Source of the DNA: Bombyx mori
Taxonomy: Eukaryota; Arthropoda; Insecta; Lepidoptera; Bombycidae
Length of the DNA: 64,000 bases
Direction of reading: 5' to 3'
NCBI RefSeq assembly: GCF_030269925.1
Contig: NC_085133.1
Span: forward strand, 1,942,001 to 2,006,000
Shown here: in pieces, positions 1 to 12,408 of the stretch
Position numbering within the stretch: the stretch's first letter is position 1
How the letters are laid out: the number at the start of each line of letters is the position of its first letter
Notes under the pieces: model-generated
Seen by the model: only the letters and a program-made list of their open reading frames with translations
Database searches by the model: none
What the model was told of the DNA's origin: nothing
Translations under genes and position numbers: made by a program

Positions 1-1179
1 CGAGGAATTGTTACATTCCTCTTAGGAGAATTTAAATCTATAGCGAAATCTCGCGCAGCTTTAAAACAAAAACTCAAAGGGCAAGTCGTGGAGATATCTA
101 TGGCGGTGACAAAGACTTTAAGACTTTAACAGCCTCGGAAATGATCAATCAAATATTTAAACACTGAACTTAAAATGTCATGAGACGAAGCCCAATTGAA
201 CGAGACATTTCGTAATCAATGGAGGCGTTAACTTGTCACCCACGAAGTTAGTTTTGGGCGCGAATTGGAATGTCGGAATGTTTTTTTTTTTCGCTTCGGT
301 TGTAGAATAAACCTGATTACCTTAATGCCTTAGAGGTGCTTGGGCGAGTCAAGGATTCAAGTAGGTTGCAAGTCAATACGAGAGAATATGAAAGTCTGCT
401 TACATCTTCCGCGAATAGTAGGACAAACAATGGTATTGTGTCTTTAATCTATGGTCTTGAACTTACCACAGATCTTGTAAAATTTTATCTTATCTGTTGC
501 ATTATTCTAGGCTTGGACAAACATTTTCTCGGAACTTATACAACCTTATGTAATCAATCTGTTATGTTGTTTTGTAAGGTCTTTATGAATTTGTGTAACA
601 TAACTAATTAGCATACGAAACATTTTAATGAGCTTAAGTGGAAAGACCGCTTCAAATATTTAGTAAACATAAGTTTTTATGAACGATAGCAACTCACTAA
701 AATCTCGAAATTAAGACCCATAGTTATTTTGATTATTTGAATGAAAACCAGGAACGTGTTTAATAAAACCAAAACCTTTTTTAACCCGATGCGCAAAGTG
801 ACGCCATTTCTTCTTCGAAACAAAAATAATAAAAAAATACTCTCCGAAATAGCAGATTCAAATCGCTAAAGCAAGACAGTTGCGTAAATTGACAAGAGTG
901 AAAGGGAGGGAGACATGTGGCAAAGAAATAAAAGGCAAACAAGTTAAGATGATGTCATAAGTCGAATAGCGGTCAAGGGTACAGATAACTTTAGCGTTCT
1001 GCCGATAACATTGACTGCAAGAACAGTCTTTGTCAAAATTTCTTAGCAGCAATCACGTCATATTCTAATGCTTGTTTCTTCTTCACTCACGTCTTGTCGG
1101 CTATGTTGTCTGGTTTCATGACATCGGCGTTGTTGCTTTGATACTTGCCAGTTTTCCAGGCCTTGCTAATAGAAACATA
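1..1179. other. no recognised gene
   Basis: AT-rich sequence with no reading frame that resembles a known protein, and no repeat family shared with the rest of the window. The short open frames here have no domain-like composition. Probably intergenic. Confidence 0.5.
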
Positions 1180-1606
1180 TTTTTTTTTTATTGCTTAGAT
1201 GGGTGGACGACCTCACAGCCGACCTGGTGTTAAGTGGTTACTGGAGCCCATAGACATTTACAACGCAAATGCTCCACCCACCTTGAGATATAAGTTCTAA
1301 GGTCTCTGTATAGTTACAACGGCTGCCCCACCCTTCAAAGCCGAAACGCATTACTGCTTCACGGCAGAAATAGGCGGGGTGGTGGTACCTACCCGTGCGA
1401 AATCACATGAGGTCCTACCACCAGTAATTACGCTGATATTGATTTTTATTACACGATGTTATTCCTTCACCGTGGAAGCCGATCGTGAACATTTGTTAAG
1501 TACATATTTCATTAGAAAAATTGGTAGCCGCCTGCGGGATTCGAACACCGGTGCATCGCTACATACGAATGCACCGGACGTCTTATCCTTTAGGCCACGA
1601 CGACTT
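1180..1606 (-). repeat. Bm1-like tRNA-derived SINE, near full length
   Basis: Read on the minus strand the copy begins at 1606, has a pol III A-box-like motif (1587-1597) and a B box (GGTGTTCGAATCC, complement of 1537-1549), and ends in an A-rich tail (poly-T at 1181-1189 on the plus strand). This is the most complete copy here and serves as the reference for the many 5'-truncated ones. The tRNA-like head makes it a SINE; the name Bm1 is from memory. Confidence 0.85.
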
Positions 1607-1901
1607 CGAATATAATGCTCTCATAAGTCTATCAGCCGTTAGACGTTCACGCATCTATCACGGCTGTGTCAGCGCGAATACAGCTTCTAAGATATGAGAA
1701 TAGCTTTGAGACACGCAATCGAAGCCACGGTAATTATGATCGATCTTTTTATTTTTGTATTGCGAAGTTACTGAGTATAAACCGCTTAGAAAATATTAAT
1801 ATACCGATGCCTTTTGTATACTGATGATCGGAGCTATGGAATAAAGTAGATGCGAATAATGATTCATGACGTCATCTCTGGTATAGTGCAGGTGTGTTAG
1901 A

Positions 1902-1922
1902 CAGAGAGAGAGAGAGAGAGAG
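1902..1922. repeat. (AG)n microsatellite
   Basis: About ten uninterrupted AG dinucleotides. Confidence 0.9.
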
Positions 1923-2229
1923 GAAGACACTAACTAAGAACTCTTCCTGATTACTTCTGGTCACTTCCTGACTACACTATTTTACAAAAAAAAACCTTAA
2001 TAGATTCACAAAAAGGTTTTTTCTTTTAATTGTATGTGCCTATATTAAGCATTTCTGCTGCATTGGATAAACTCCTATGCTATCCAGTAGATACATAACT
2101 AGCATCTTTACGGCACAACTCGACAGCACAGCGGTACCCATTCAGAATCTCCAGTCTGCGGTTCAAAAGTATCAATTCCAAATCTCAATTCACCGTCCAG
2201 GATCATTCGTATGTATATAGGTATATACA

Positions 2230-2390
2230 TATTTGAAGGGTGGGCCAGCCGTTGTAAGTATACTTGAGTCCTTAGAACTTAATCTCAAGGCGTGTGGCGC
2301 ATTCACGTTGTAGATGTCTATGGGCTCCAGTAAGCACTTAACACCAGGTGGACTGTGAGCTCGTCCACACATCTAAGCAATAAAAAAAAA
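2230..2390 (+). repeat. Bm1-like SINE, 5'-truncated
   Basis: The 3' part of the SINE (GTAGATGTCTATGGGCTCC block, then the GTGAGCTCGTCCAC block) ending in AATAAAAAAAAA. The tRNA-like head is missing. Confidence 0.8.
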
Positions 2391-2582
2391 TACACTTGTC
2401 AAGAATATTGAAGTTTGTTTACATTGTCTTTGGCTAATCGCTATTACGTATTTAGCAGAGCCTTCGTCTTGCGAATTCGTCAAGTAGTTTAATCTTACCT
2501 GATAAGTAGGCTATTGAACTCACGATACATTCAGATTTTGAACTTATATCGTTGCTGTTTCTGTAACATCATAGCCGAAGTT

Positions 2583-2832
2583 TTTTATTTTTATTTATTG
2601 CTTAGATGGGTGGACGAGCTCACAGCCCACCTGGTGTTACGTGGTTACTGGAGCCCATAGACATCTACAACGTAAATGCGCCACCCATCTTGAGTTATAA
2701 GTTCTAAGGTCTCAAGTAGTTACAACGGCTGCCCCGCCCTTCAAACCGAAACGCGTTACTGCTTCACGGCAGAAATAGGCAGGGTGGTGGTACCTACCCG
2801 CGCGGACTCACAAGAAGTCCTACCACCAGAAG
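2583..2832 (-). repeat. Bm1-like SINE, 5'-truncated
   Basis: Poly-T/ATTGCTTAGATGGGTGG start and CCTACCACCAG end mark a minus-strand copy lacking the tRNA-like head. Confidence 0.85.
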
Positions 2833-3424
2833 ATATACAAAATCTATGATACTTGTTAACAGAGAGCTTTTACAAACGCTTTGCTGTTTTCAACTTTTTT
2901 GTTGGGCCGTCTACACGAGTCGATGGTATCCTGATTATCATTTTAACGTTTCTGTCTACCCGTGAAGCGTCATTTAATTAAAACACTGAGGTCATTGATC
3001 GATATTCACACATGCGAACACTGGCCCCTTTCTTTGCTAATGAGTTAGTCATACTGAGAAGTGTACACAATGTGAATCTTTTTTGAGATGTAAGATCCTG
3101 TAAATTATGGTCCGGCAAGGTTCGATCGAAATGAGGTTCTTATATAATTAGTCATAATTATTGATCGCAGTGAGACACATTCTACTATAATATAGGTGCA
3201 TTAAGGAAACATAGCAAAACACAATAAAATGTGATCCTTACATCTTTTGCGTCTATGAACATCTAAATTTTCGTATAAATTTTTATATCAATAAAATCTG
3301 AATGATAGAACGAATAATAGATTAACTAAAAGAATCACCAAAAGAACCAATAGAAAAGTCGAACAATAAAGAGAAAAAAGAGAAGAAAACTGCTTTCTTA
3401 CCAAACTTTCACTATTTTTTCTCC

Positions 3425-3800
3425 CTTTTTTTCCCTACCCATGCTGATAGCCTTGAGAGGTCAGCTTCAGCTTCGCCCTAACATGTAGGAGAGCTCACGG
3501 GGCTCAAACCGGAGTATTGCTAACACTGGCCTTAACAAGAGCAGTGCATCGCAGAATCTACCACCGGATCGGAAACGCGACTGAGAAGAGAGCGAGAAAC
3601 TCAGTGGGCTGTGTCTATGGGTTAATTCGCTCGTCGAGCCCTTCGTCGCAAGCGACGGGTTCGACGAGGACGGTGACCGGTACTTGTGGTACCTAAAAGC
3701 ACTCTTAATGGATCGGGAGGATCCGTAATGATGTATTTTGGGCGACGTCGACTTTTTTCTCCGAATTTTATCATTAGTACTGGTGATAATGCCCATTGTT
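3425..3800 (-). repeat. interspersed repeat family L (LINE 3' end-like)
   Basis: Starts with T-rich sequence and GCTGATAGCCTTGAGAGG, and continues through the GAGAAACTCAGTGGGCTGTG and GGATCGGGAGGATCC blocks. The same consensus recurs about ten times in the window (5.7, 16.1, 17.6, 24.5, 40.8, 42.7, 44.8, 50.8 and 62.8 kb). The A-rich 3' tail lies on the minus strand. Probably the 3' end of a non-LTR element; I cannot name it. Confidence 0.75.
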
Positions 3801-4990
3801 AGTCCTTACGGATATGCTTGACGATTGCTTTTGCTCAAAGCTAATGCCAATATTCATGTTAATGTGAACGGACTCTAGTCGCCACTTAGCACAAGGTAGA
3901 CAGTAAGTATATTTTGTCTAACACAAAAATAAATATAATATGTGGCTTAAAAACTAAAAACGTTTAAATAGCAAACCGAACTTATAATTAAATCATTATT
4001 TTTTTTCGTTTGGTCCGGATATTAGAGCGAACTTATAAAATTATTGTTTTATTGATTCTTGACACGCGTGCAAATTTTCAAGTAAATCGGACGCTTCAAG
4101 TTCGGGAAAATGACGTTCAAAAATTTCGCTACATGCACACAGACCAAGCTAAAACAGAAAAAACAGAAACAGAAATCTTTCGTCTTTATCCATAAAAAAA
4201 CTACAAAACGCATCGCATGTGGCCAAGTCCTTACGTCGTTACAGAAAGGATATTCATTGATTATTTAAATTGTAGCGTTAAAATATTTATTGATTTGAAC
4301 ATTCAAATGGCATGGTCGACGCTGGAACCAGGATTCAAGCCACAGTATAGTTGAGTGACCTAGTGAAAAATAACTTTAATTTTAAACCAAAACAATAATG
4401 GGCGCGGTATTTTCAGACCATAGTGACCATAATGACAATGACCATAGTGATCATAGACCAAAGATTCCTTGTCAATAGCTCTTCAGCGACCACCACAAGT
4501 GGTAATACCGGAGATATTTTTTCCAAAAACCACATAATATTTACAAGACATTAACCAAACAAAAATGAAACACATGTTTTAAAAGTAAATTTATTTAACC
4601 ATTTAAGGTCAAGTCGTGTTTTCCTGTGAGGTAACTCCAATGTCAGATCCATAAATGATAATCTGTCTAGTTAATGACGTTCAAACAATGTAGCCGTCTC
4701 TTTTACTCACATCGGGTTTACGTACAGAAGACTCAAATAGAAATGTTTTATCAGTTGTGTTTTTTATCTTTTAATTTGTTCACGTTATGGATATTTAAGT
4801 TTTTATTATACTCAAATGTGAATTAGAAATAGTCTAAATTTTCACTAGTAAGTACATGAGATCCTCTATTTCTAACATGAAGTGGTTATGCATTTCGATC
4901 TAAAGGATAGAACAGTAACTGTTAAGGAGAAAAACAATAAAAAATAGCTCTATTAACATGTCCTTCTTCAAAAGAGGCTTATGAAGAGTA
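3801..4990. other. no gene; one weak RTE-like tail
   Basis: No gene recognised. Around 4010-4160 an open frame of 61 codons covers sequence resembling the conserved 3' region of RTE-type LINEs (a CAAATTTTCAAGTAAATCGG-type block), so the open frame is probably not a gene. Confidence 0.4.
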
Positions 4991-4992
4991 CT

Positions 4993-5112
4993 TAACGGTA
5001 GGCAGCGGCTTGATTCTGCTCCTGGCATTGTTGACGTCCATGGGCGACGGTAACCGCTCACCATCAGATGGTCCGTATGCTCGTCTGCCTACAAGGGCAA
5101 TAAAAAAACGCT
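4993..5112 (+). repeat. repeat family B (LINE/SINE 3' end)
   Basis: Block GGCAGCGGCTT, then CCATGGGCGACGGTAACC, then GTATGCTCGTCTGCC, ending in GGGCAATAAAAAAA. This 3' end recurs at 6.3, 7.0, 13.4, 45.6, 49.5 and 54.8 kb. Confidence 0.8.
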
Positions 5113-5639
5113 TTATTCTGAACATTAACGTTATTAGAAATAAAGCATGCTGCTATTTTTCAAAAGAGCTTTTTTTCCTTCGTTCTGAATGTAGGCATTC
5201 TTCACAGAAATATTTCTGTGGTATCCTTGGAGCAAGAAGGAGCGTGAACAATTTCGGGAAGTTCCCTAAGAATGAAATAATTAGTTTAAAGTTTAATTAG
5301 CTTAGCATATATGGACTAGATTTGGAATTAAGTTTTTATAGACATTTAGTACCTTATTAGTACCTATGTTTGACCAGATGCAGACGTGTTAAAGGCCTAG
5401 AGAGAAGTTTCAGCGCTACAAGTTTGAACTCTTGAACTTTTAAATCGTAATTAAATGTCTTCAGACGGAAGTTAATTACTTCATTGATATCGGGTCTGTA
5501 ACATTCTTAAAATAATCAGAGTCACCCCGAGGTCTCGGCGCGTCATTATGATGTCAGCAATTCAAATAGCTGGCTGATTGCGTTCGTAAATTGGTTCTGA
5601 TGCAGGGAAAAGGATGAATCGTTTTAAACTTCCGCGTCT

Positions 5640-6085
5640 GTCTACATTGGGTTCAGTGAGTTTGTCGCCGGATCTTCTCATTGGGTCGCCATTTCGATCT
5701 GATAGCTTTGAGAAGCTATATCAGCTTCGCCCTAACGTGTAGGTGAGCTCACGGGGCTCAAACCGGAGTGTTGATAACACTGGCCCTAGCAAGAACAGTG
5801 CTTCGCAGAAGCACTGAGAAGATCCGGCGAGAAACTCAGTGGGCGGTGTCTGGGGGTTAATTCGCTCGTCGAGCCCTTCGTCGCAAGCGACGGGTTCGAC
5901 GAAGACGGTGACCGGTGCTTGTGGTACCTAAAAGGACCGTTAATGGATCAGATTCTGCGAAGAGCTGCTCTTGCTAGGGTTATTGTTACCAATTCTCTCA
6001 AGTTAAGCCCGTGGGCTCACCTACCCGTCTGTGCGTAGTTGGAATAGCGCCTTAGGCTACCAGCGAATAGGCAGAGAAAAAAATA
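5640..6085. repeat. composite of family L fragments in alternating orientation
   Basis: A plus-oriented piece (about 5650-5700), a minus-oriented piece (about 5700-5945) and a plus-oriented piece ending in an A-tail (about 5946-6085). The middle piece is inverted relative to its neighbours, so this is not one simple insertion. Confidence 0.65.
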
Positions 6086-6267
6086 CATATATCCACATTG
6101 CAAACACACTATTATTTAAAGGATTTTTAAGACGATTTTCGTATTGCCAGAGTTTCCCCATGTTTATTTAGGCTGTTGAAAGCATCATGACCGCGGTTAA
6201 ACAATAGTGTAAAAGGGATGAATGTTGATTATCTTATTGTTGTTGATTATCAATAGATCTTAATATC

Positions 6268-6370
6268 TTTGTAGGCGGCTTGGTTGTATCCTGTGACATC
6301 GCTGATGTCCATGACCATACCAATCACGATCAGGCGGGCCGTATGCTCGTCTGCTTACAAGAGCAATAAA
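6268..6370 (+). repeat. repeat family B, diverged
   Basis: Diverged copy of the GGCGGCTTGG / GTATGCTCGTCTGC / GCAATAAAAA 3' end. Confidence 0.6.
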
Positions 6371-6439
6371 AACAAAGAAACACTGCTATCTAGAAGCTAG
6401 TGGCCTCAATGCGTTAAAGGCTTCTGAACTATTTAATAT

Positions 6440-6530
6440 TTTTCGAATATCATTGTCCTGTCCTTCTCCCAGTCACCTGGGGTCGGGTTGGTTTCCCCTT
6501 TCATACTCCTTTATCATACCATTTCAATGT
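6440..6530 (-). repeat. LINE 3'-terminal fragment
   Basis: Complement of the CCCCAGGTGACTGGGAG block also seen at 44.45 and 63.48 kb, where it ends in ATG-type tails. Probably a LINE 3' terminus. Confidence 0.6.
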
Positions 6531-6559
6531 CAGATTTTTTAAATATACAGTTAAATATA

Positions 6560-7050
6560 AATAATTGCTATGTAACACGCGACGCTGCCCGCTCGGAATG
6601 AATGAGTGCGAAGATACTCTAACGACATCTGGAAATGCGGGCGGTAAATTAATTTAATACAACCTCGTATTAGTGAGATCACCCACGCTTCTGCCATCAA
6701 GTGTATTACACGGTCAAACGCTGTTGGTGAATACCAAGTACGGAATAGAAGTGGGACGTATTGTGAGCTCGCACAGGTCGGAACCACAATCTGGCCTGTT
6801 TCAGCGACGAAGCAACCGCGCGTGCTGGCTTGAATCCATCGGGTCCTCGCGTCCCCTTACGGGGGCGGAGATCGGGCCTCAAAACAACCCCCTCTGCTCC
6901 GGTGTAGGCTCCCTGCCTGACGAGGCATGGGTGATAAAGCAGGCAGGCAGCGGCTTGGCTCTGCCCCTGGCATTGCTGAAGTCCATGGGCGACGGTAACC
7001 ACTCACCATCAGGTGGGCCGTATGCTCGTCTGCCTACAAGGGCAATAAAA
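6560..7050 (+). repeat. family B copy with long 5' part
   Basis: The longest family B copy: about 360 bp of GC-richer unique sequence leads into the GGCAGCGGCTTGG 3' block and ends in AATAAAAAAAA at about 7050. Open frames of 147, 98 and 72 codons overlap here on both strands. They run into the repeat tail and have no family resemblance, so I read them as LINE 3' UTR rather than genes. Confidence 0.6.
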
Positions 7051-7550
7051 AAAATTTGTTGGAATGATTTTTGTACTGGTGCGAAGAGTAGAGGCAATCA
7101 TGATGAAGGCAGTTGAGGTTTTACCTCATATCTCAAGCTTTGTGACGATCGATTATCATCGACGGTTATCGTTATCATGTCCACGAGGTTTGGCGAACCA
7201 TTCACTCGTCTATTCAATAAAAGTATAAAAAGCCCAGTAGTGGAAAGCGAAGTTAAATTACGGATGCAACAACATCGCGACCATCACCAGTAAATAATTA
7301 TTCTTTTACTGGTGGTAGGATGAATCCTTTATCCTCTCTGTTAGGTATATTTTTATCCTTCCGCCTTATGGAATCTATTTAAAATACATTATTTCACATA
7401 GCGCCTTGGTGGCGTCAGTAGCGTAGGCATGATTCTTGTAACCAATCCGCCCACGGCTGGCAGCCGCTGGCTGAGGGCGGTGTTACACAAAAACCGGTTC
7501 ATTTACGTGCGCTATCGATAAACATTGCAAAATTTAATCATTTGAAAAAG

Positions 7551-7645
7551 TTTTTTTTTATTGCTTAGAATGAGCTCACAGCCCACCTAGTGTTAACTGG
7601 TTACTGGAGCCCATAGACATCTACAACACCAGGTGGGCTGTGAGA
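7551..7645 (-). repeat. short SINE fragment with snapback inversion
   Basis: A minus-strand Bm1-like 3' end whose segment 7575-7594 reappears inverted at 7625-7644 (19 of 20 positions complementary) across a 30 nt spacer. The rest of the SINE is absent. The inverted copy probably arose by template switching during reverse transcription or repair. Confidence 0.75.
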
Positions 7646-8774
7646 AAATAGGGTTGACATATCGACAATTCTACCCTCTTTACCACAGATCAATAAAACA
7701 CTGCTCATCATATAAAAAATATCGTACATATTTTCATGAAATTCAAATTAATAATTGCAATGACTTAAGTATGTACATTGATTTGTTTGTTTTTAATTCA
7801 ATAAACCATGAATGAAGCATACGTGAATAATTAATGATGTGTCATCTGACTGACGTCACTGTTCAGGAGTAAGTCGATGCGTAATACTGTATTTCGTAAT
7901 CCATGAGTATTTACATAATATAATATATGGCCAATATAAATTTTAAGCTCACGTTGAAAGTTCCCAATGGCAATATTTGTGCGCTGGTTTAGTTGATTTT
8001 ATTTATATAAAGCTCGTGGTCGGTCGAAATGCTTAGACGGGACCTACACTACCTTCATGTCCTTGCCACTGCTACACGCAAGATGCACTTGAGCCCCCTC
8101 CACGACCAAAACTTTCGGATCCAGTTCAAAAGCTTAAGGAGGTTAATAGCATCGCGGGGCGTTAAAGTTTCCTCTAAATTCAGAATATGTTACGCATAAG
8201 CGTGAAGACAAAGACCTTGAAGACAAAAAAATATGTCCAGATTTACAAAATTTGATCCATAGACGAGCAATCGACAACATTCGAGCTGAGTTTCCAGCAA
8301 TACATGATAAAAATAGCGGAAAAAGTAAAAATAAAATGTTTTTGAAGAACCTCACAGATGCTTGGTGTTTTTTTAAAATTAGCACCTACAAAAAACTTCT
8401 AAATCATTGGTCGTTTCCAAAAAATTACCTCATTCTCTAAACTCAAAATGTACAACCTCAATTCTAGACAAATTTACAAAATGTAACCGAGTAGATAAAA
8501 ACTCTAGAATTCAATTGGGTGTTTTTTAAAAAAAAAAAGAAACGAGAATACGCTACGCGTACAATTACAAGTCACCTGTCTCTTACAAGCTTTATGGATA
8601 TGATCTATCTGTCTCGTTTTTCGCACCCACACAACTGAAGCCAAGGAGAAACTTGTGAATGAACGAACGTTCTAAAGTAGATAATGTGCAGTGGGCGATG
8701 TACTAATGTAAGCACTAGGTAATCGATATTAAAGAATTATGATACCACACTATAAAGGCCCACAATTTCATTAT

Positions 8775-9006
8775 TAATATTTTTATAGCTTAAATGGGTG
8801 GACGAGCTCACAGCCCACCTGGTGTTAAGGTACTGGAGCCCATATACATCTACGACGTAAATGCGCCACCCACCTTGAGATATAAGTTCTAAGGTCTCAA
8901 TAGTTACAACGGCTGCCCCAACCTTCAAACCGAAACGCATTACTACTGAAATAGGCAGAGCGGTGGTACCTACCCGCGCGGACTCACAAGAGGTCCCACC
9001 ACCAGT
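8775..9006 (-). repeat. Bm1-like SINE, 5'-truncated
   Basis: Degenerate poly-T start, the GGGTGGACGAGCTCACAGCC block, and an end at CCACCACCAG. Confidence 0.85.
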
Positions 9007-9595
9007 ATGCTATTACTCTAAGTGCTACCTATATGTTTAGTGGTGACCATACCCTAGATATCACAGTGCAAACACTTCTAACCATATTGTAACATGGGTC
9101 AAATTCTCATTAGAACAACTAGCATCTATAGGCAACACTACAGAAATACGCAAAAAAGTGGAACTACCGTCGTTTCCTAAAAAGTCAATTACAAAGCGCG
9201 CGTTGTAAAATCCAATAAATCCGTTTCTACTAATCTCAGACACAGGTACTAGCAGTCGCAATGGGAGCGAACTCGCCTTCGAAGCCAGACTATTATTACA
9301 TATTCGCGAGCCGGTGTGCCGAACAAAAACAGGTTTCGTCGTAATAATACCGGGCGCGTGTTTGCAGCGTTTATCAGTCGAGACCAGAAAAAACGCTTCG
9401 ACTCCAAATTCAAAAAACTTTAGCGACTTATAACTTTTGTCAAGTATCGATACAGTATTTTCGTTTTATCCTATTTGTAAATGTAGATCATTTGGAATGG
9501 TAGCTTTTAAGTAAATTTTTAAGCGTTAAGGCCAAAAAAATCTCTACAATTTTATCTGCGGAATATTAAATATGCTGCTTCGTAAAGATCGTGCA

Positions 9596-9997
9596 TCTAT
9601 ATAATTAATACGTGAAGCAAAAACTTTGTATCCCTTTTTACGAAAACTGCGAGGACGGAGAAGTATGAAATTTTCCACTTAGGTATAGAGAATTTAGAGA
9701 AGAAGTGCACAATGCTAATTTTTTTTAAATAGTGCATAAAAGATACATTAAATCAATAAGGAAAACATTACACACACTACTATGTATTTGACACACACAC
9801 GCATGCATACTATTTATTTATTGTCAAACTTTTGTTCTTGACGTCTGTGGTCAAATTGAGAATAGATTAAATATTGTTTGTCTTTATTAATATTTTTCTA
9901 TAGTGTAGTCCTGGCGTTCAAAGTACAATCATAATAGTGTACAAACTTGCAATTCCAATTAATTATAGTCGAATTTCGACAACTGCGGGACCTCTAG
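9596..9997 (+). mobile_element. non-autonomous Helitron, TCTATATA/CTCTAG family
   Basis: Begins with TC directly after a host A, ends in CTAG followed by a host T, and has no terminal inverted repeats or target duplication: the signature of Helitron rolling-circle transposons. No Rep/helicase coding, so non-autonomous. Inverted partner at 12409-12824; another copy at 41237-41737; a fragment near 36.1 kb. Confidence 0.8.
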
Positions 9998-10327
9998 TAT
10001 GGAATTATTTTGCTATCAAAAAACAGGGATAATTTACGCGACCAACATCAAACTCTGTAAATATCGGGTTCAACTTTGTGTCTTTAAAGGAGAATATTTA
10101 ACGGCACACAGCGTATTAGCTATGTACTGATAACAAAAAAACTGGTTATTGCATACCTACCGACAGGCGAATCCTGCGAAACTTGTCTGAATATGTTGAC
10201 GTTAAAATCGATTTACTTGAAACACCAACACGATGATATCATCAGTGCATCTATAAATTATTAAAACGGCCTCTACATTTGTTCCGCATCTAAGAAAAGC
10301 TACGACTGTCTTGGAATAAAAAACGTC
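9998..10327. other. no recognised feature
   Basis: No gene or shared repeat seen. Confidence 0.4.
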
Positions 10328-10515
10328 AGATAGGTGCCACGACCCTGCCTATTTCTGCCGTGAAGCAGCCGTTGTACTGTAAAAACGGAGACACGAGAGC
10401 TCATGTCTCAAGGTTGGATAGCGGCATTTACGTTGTAGATGTCTGTGGGCTCCGATAACCACACGACACTAGGTGGCCCGTGACATCGTCCACCGATCAA
10501 AGCAATAAAAAACAC
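10328..10515 (+). repeat. Bm1-like SINE, diverged
   Basis: The 3' part with many substitutions, ending in GCAATAAAAAA. Confidence 0.7.
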
Positions 10516-10747
10516 AGGATTCGGAGGATAAGGAAAATCGACCGCACTCTTAGCATAGAACTAAAACAATAACGAATTTGCCATAATATAGATACAATGT
10601 GGACATAGAATGTTGAATTATTTTATCGAAAATAGGAAAAGTGGAGCATTCACTGTTCAATTACTGTAATAACGTGGTACGAAAATAAAATGGTACGCTA
10701 CAATAATACATACATCTTGGATCCAACATATTTTCTATAAGTATCTA

Positions 10748-10988
10748 ATACTGGTGGTAGGACCTCTTGTGAATCTGCCCGGGTAGGTACCACCGCCCTG
10801 ATTATTTCTGCCGTGAAGCATTAATGCGTTTCGGTTTGAAGGGTGGGGCAGCCGTTGTAACTATACTTGAGACCTTAGAACTTATATCTCAAGGTGGGTG
10901 GCGCATTTACGTTGTAGATGTTTATGGGCTCCAGTAACCACTTAACACCAGTGGGCTGTGAGCACGTCCAACCATATAAGCAAAAAAA
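10748..10988 (+). repeat. Bm1-like SINE, 5'-truncated
   Basis: Starts at ACTGGTGGTAGGACC, runs through the GTAGATG block and ends in a short A-rich tail. Confidence 0.85.
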
Positions 10989-11706
10989 GCTGGTACTTTA
11001 GCGAATTCTTCATCTAGATTTTGCTTGTGAGTAAATCCTTTTAGAAATCGACTAGTGAAAGCTGTTGATGCGGGGCCGTGGCTAACGCTAAATGTATGAG
11101 ATAACACAGCTTAAACTAATCGCGCGCCACCTATCGTTGATGGTTTTACAAGAAAAACCTTCTCCAAAATGTCAATATTAAGAATCACTGATTTCGATAT
11201 AGATAACATATTATATCTATTAGAACATTTGTCGCATGACCTTAAATCATTAATAATTCATAAATTAGAGGTTTTTTAGTAAATTGACATCTTGACCACA
11301 TTCACAGTCTAATTTGGAAGTAGCGGTTTTTTTTGACACTTGGTTCGAATCTTGGCGAGTGTGTTGTCTAAAAACCCATTTCGCGACCAGCCCGGTTTAC
11401 CACGCGGCAATTATTTCAGAGGCGACATCACGAGCACACCAATTAAAACTATCCACAAACAAACCTAATAAATGTTAATTGATTCGCCGCGAACGAATTA
11501 CGCAAGGTCATGCCACAAGTCATGTGGTTTCGATTCAAGTGAAAAATAAAATACAGCGTCCAAACTCTATCTGTTTACTGATAATGTATTTTTAAAACCA
11601 CTTCTCGGTATTCGCAGTGCGTACGTATAAAACAAGTGTTCAATAGTCAGTTAAGACATGTTGTTTTCCCATCATGTATTCGGCAAAAAAACAGCTTTAT
11701 GCAATA

Positions 11707-11920
11707 CTAGCGACCCGCCCTCGCTTCGCTTCGGAAACATTAAAACAAACATGAAACCAAAAAAATAAATAAAAAAATAATTAAAAAAGTAGCCTATGTT
11801 CATCAGGGACAATGTCGGCTTCTAATGGAAAAAGAATTTTTCAAATCGGTCCAGTAGTTTCGGAGCCTATTCGAAACAAACAAACAAACAAATCTTTCCT
11901 CTTTATAATATTAGTATAGA
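11707..11920 (-). mobile_element. non-autonomous Helitron (TCTATACTAATATT family)
   Basis: On the minus strand it starts with TCTATACTAATATT (from 11920) and ends in GGGCGGGTCGCTAG (at 11707) followed by host T. Its TC start directly follows the CTAG end of the neighbouring Helitron 11921-12142, so the pair forms a head-to-tail tandem. Confidence 0.8.
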
Positions 11921-12142
11921 CTAGCGACCCGCCATCGCTTCGCTTCGGAAACTGTAATTTATTATTGATTTCTCCACTATTTTATGGATGTTATTATACA
12001 TATAAACCTTCCTCTTCAATCACTCTATCTATTAAAAAAAACCGCATTAAAATCCGTTGCGTAGTTTTAAAGATTTAAGCATACATAGGGACAGGCAAAT
12101 ATAGGGACAGAGAAAGCGACTTTGTTTTATACTATGTAGTGA
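11921..12142 (-). mobile_element. non-autonomous Helitron (TCACTACATAG family)
   Basis: Minus-strand start TCACTACATAGTATAAAACA preceded by A; end GGCGGGTCGCTAG directly abutting the T of the next Helitron. Other copies at 31579-31776 and 52501-52714. Confidence 0.85.
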
Positions 12143-12408
12143 TCTAGCAATGTTCCTATCGTCAAAGCATTAACTAACTCGATCAACCACGTCACGTTCA
12201 CATTTCGTTGGTTATTTTTTGTTTTAATGATCCATATCAAGAATAAGAAAACTAGGAGCAGTTCAATATAAACTATTTTCATATAGATTTACGTGCTCGT
12301 AAAAGTATGTATAAAGCGACACGTCTCGACACAGGATGTAGTAAAGAAAAAAATTCATAACGCAACGACAAAGTGAAATATAATGATTTATGTTGCTTTT
12401 AATGTTGA

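Noticed and set aside
1510..1610. tRNA-like gene (A and B boxes)
   Set aside because: It is the head of the Bm1-like SINE; the acceptor stem and anticodon arm do not fold as a functional tRNA. The same applies to the copies at 36.7, 38.9 and 51.6 kb.
6673..7116. 147-codon open frame as a host gene
   Set aside because: Runs through the family B 3' block into its A-tail; better explained as retroelement sequence.
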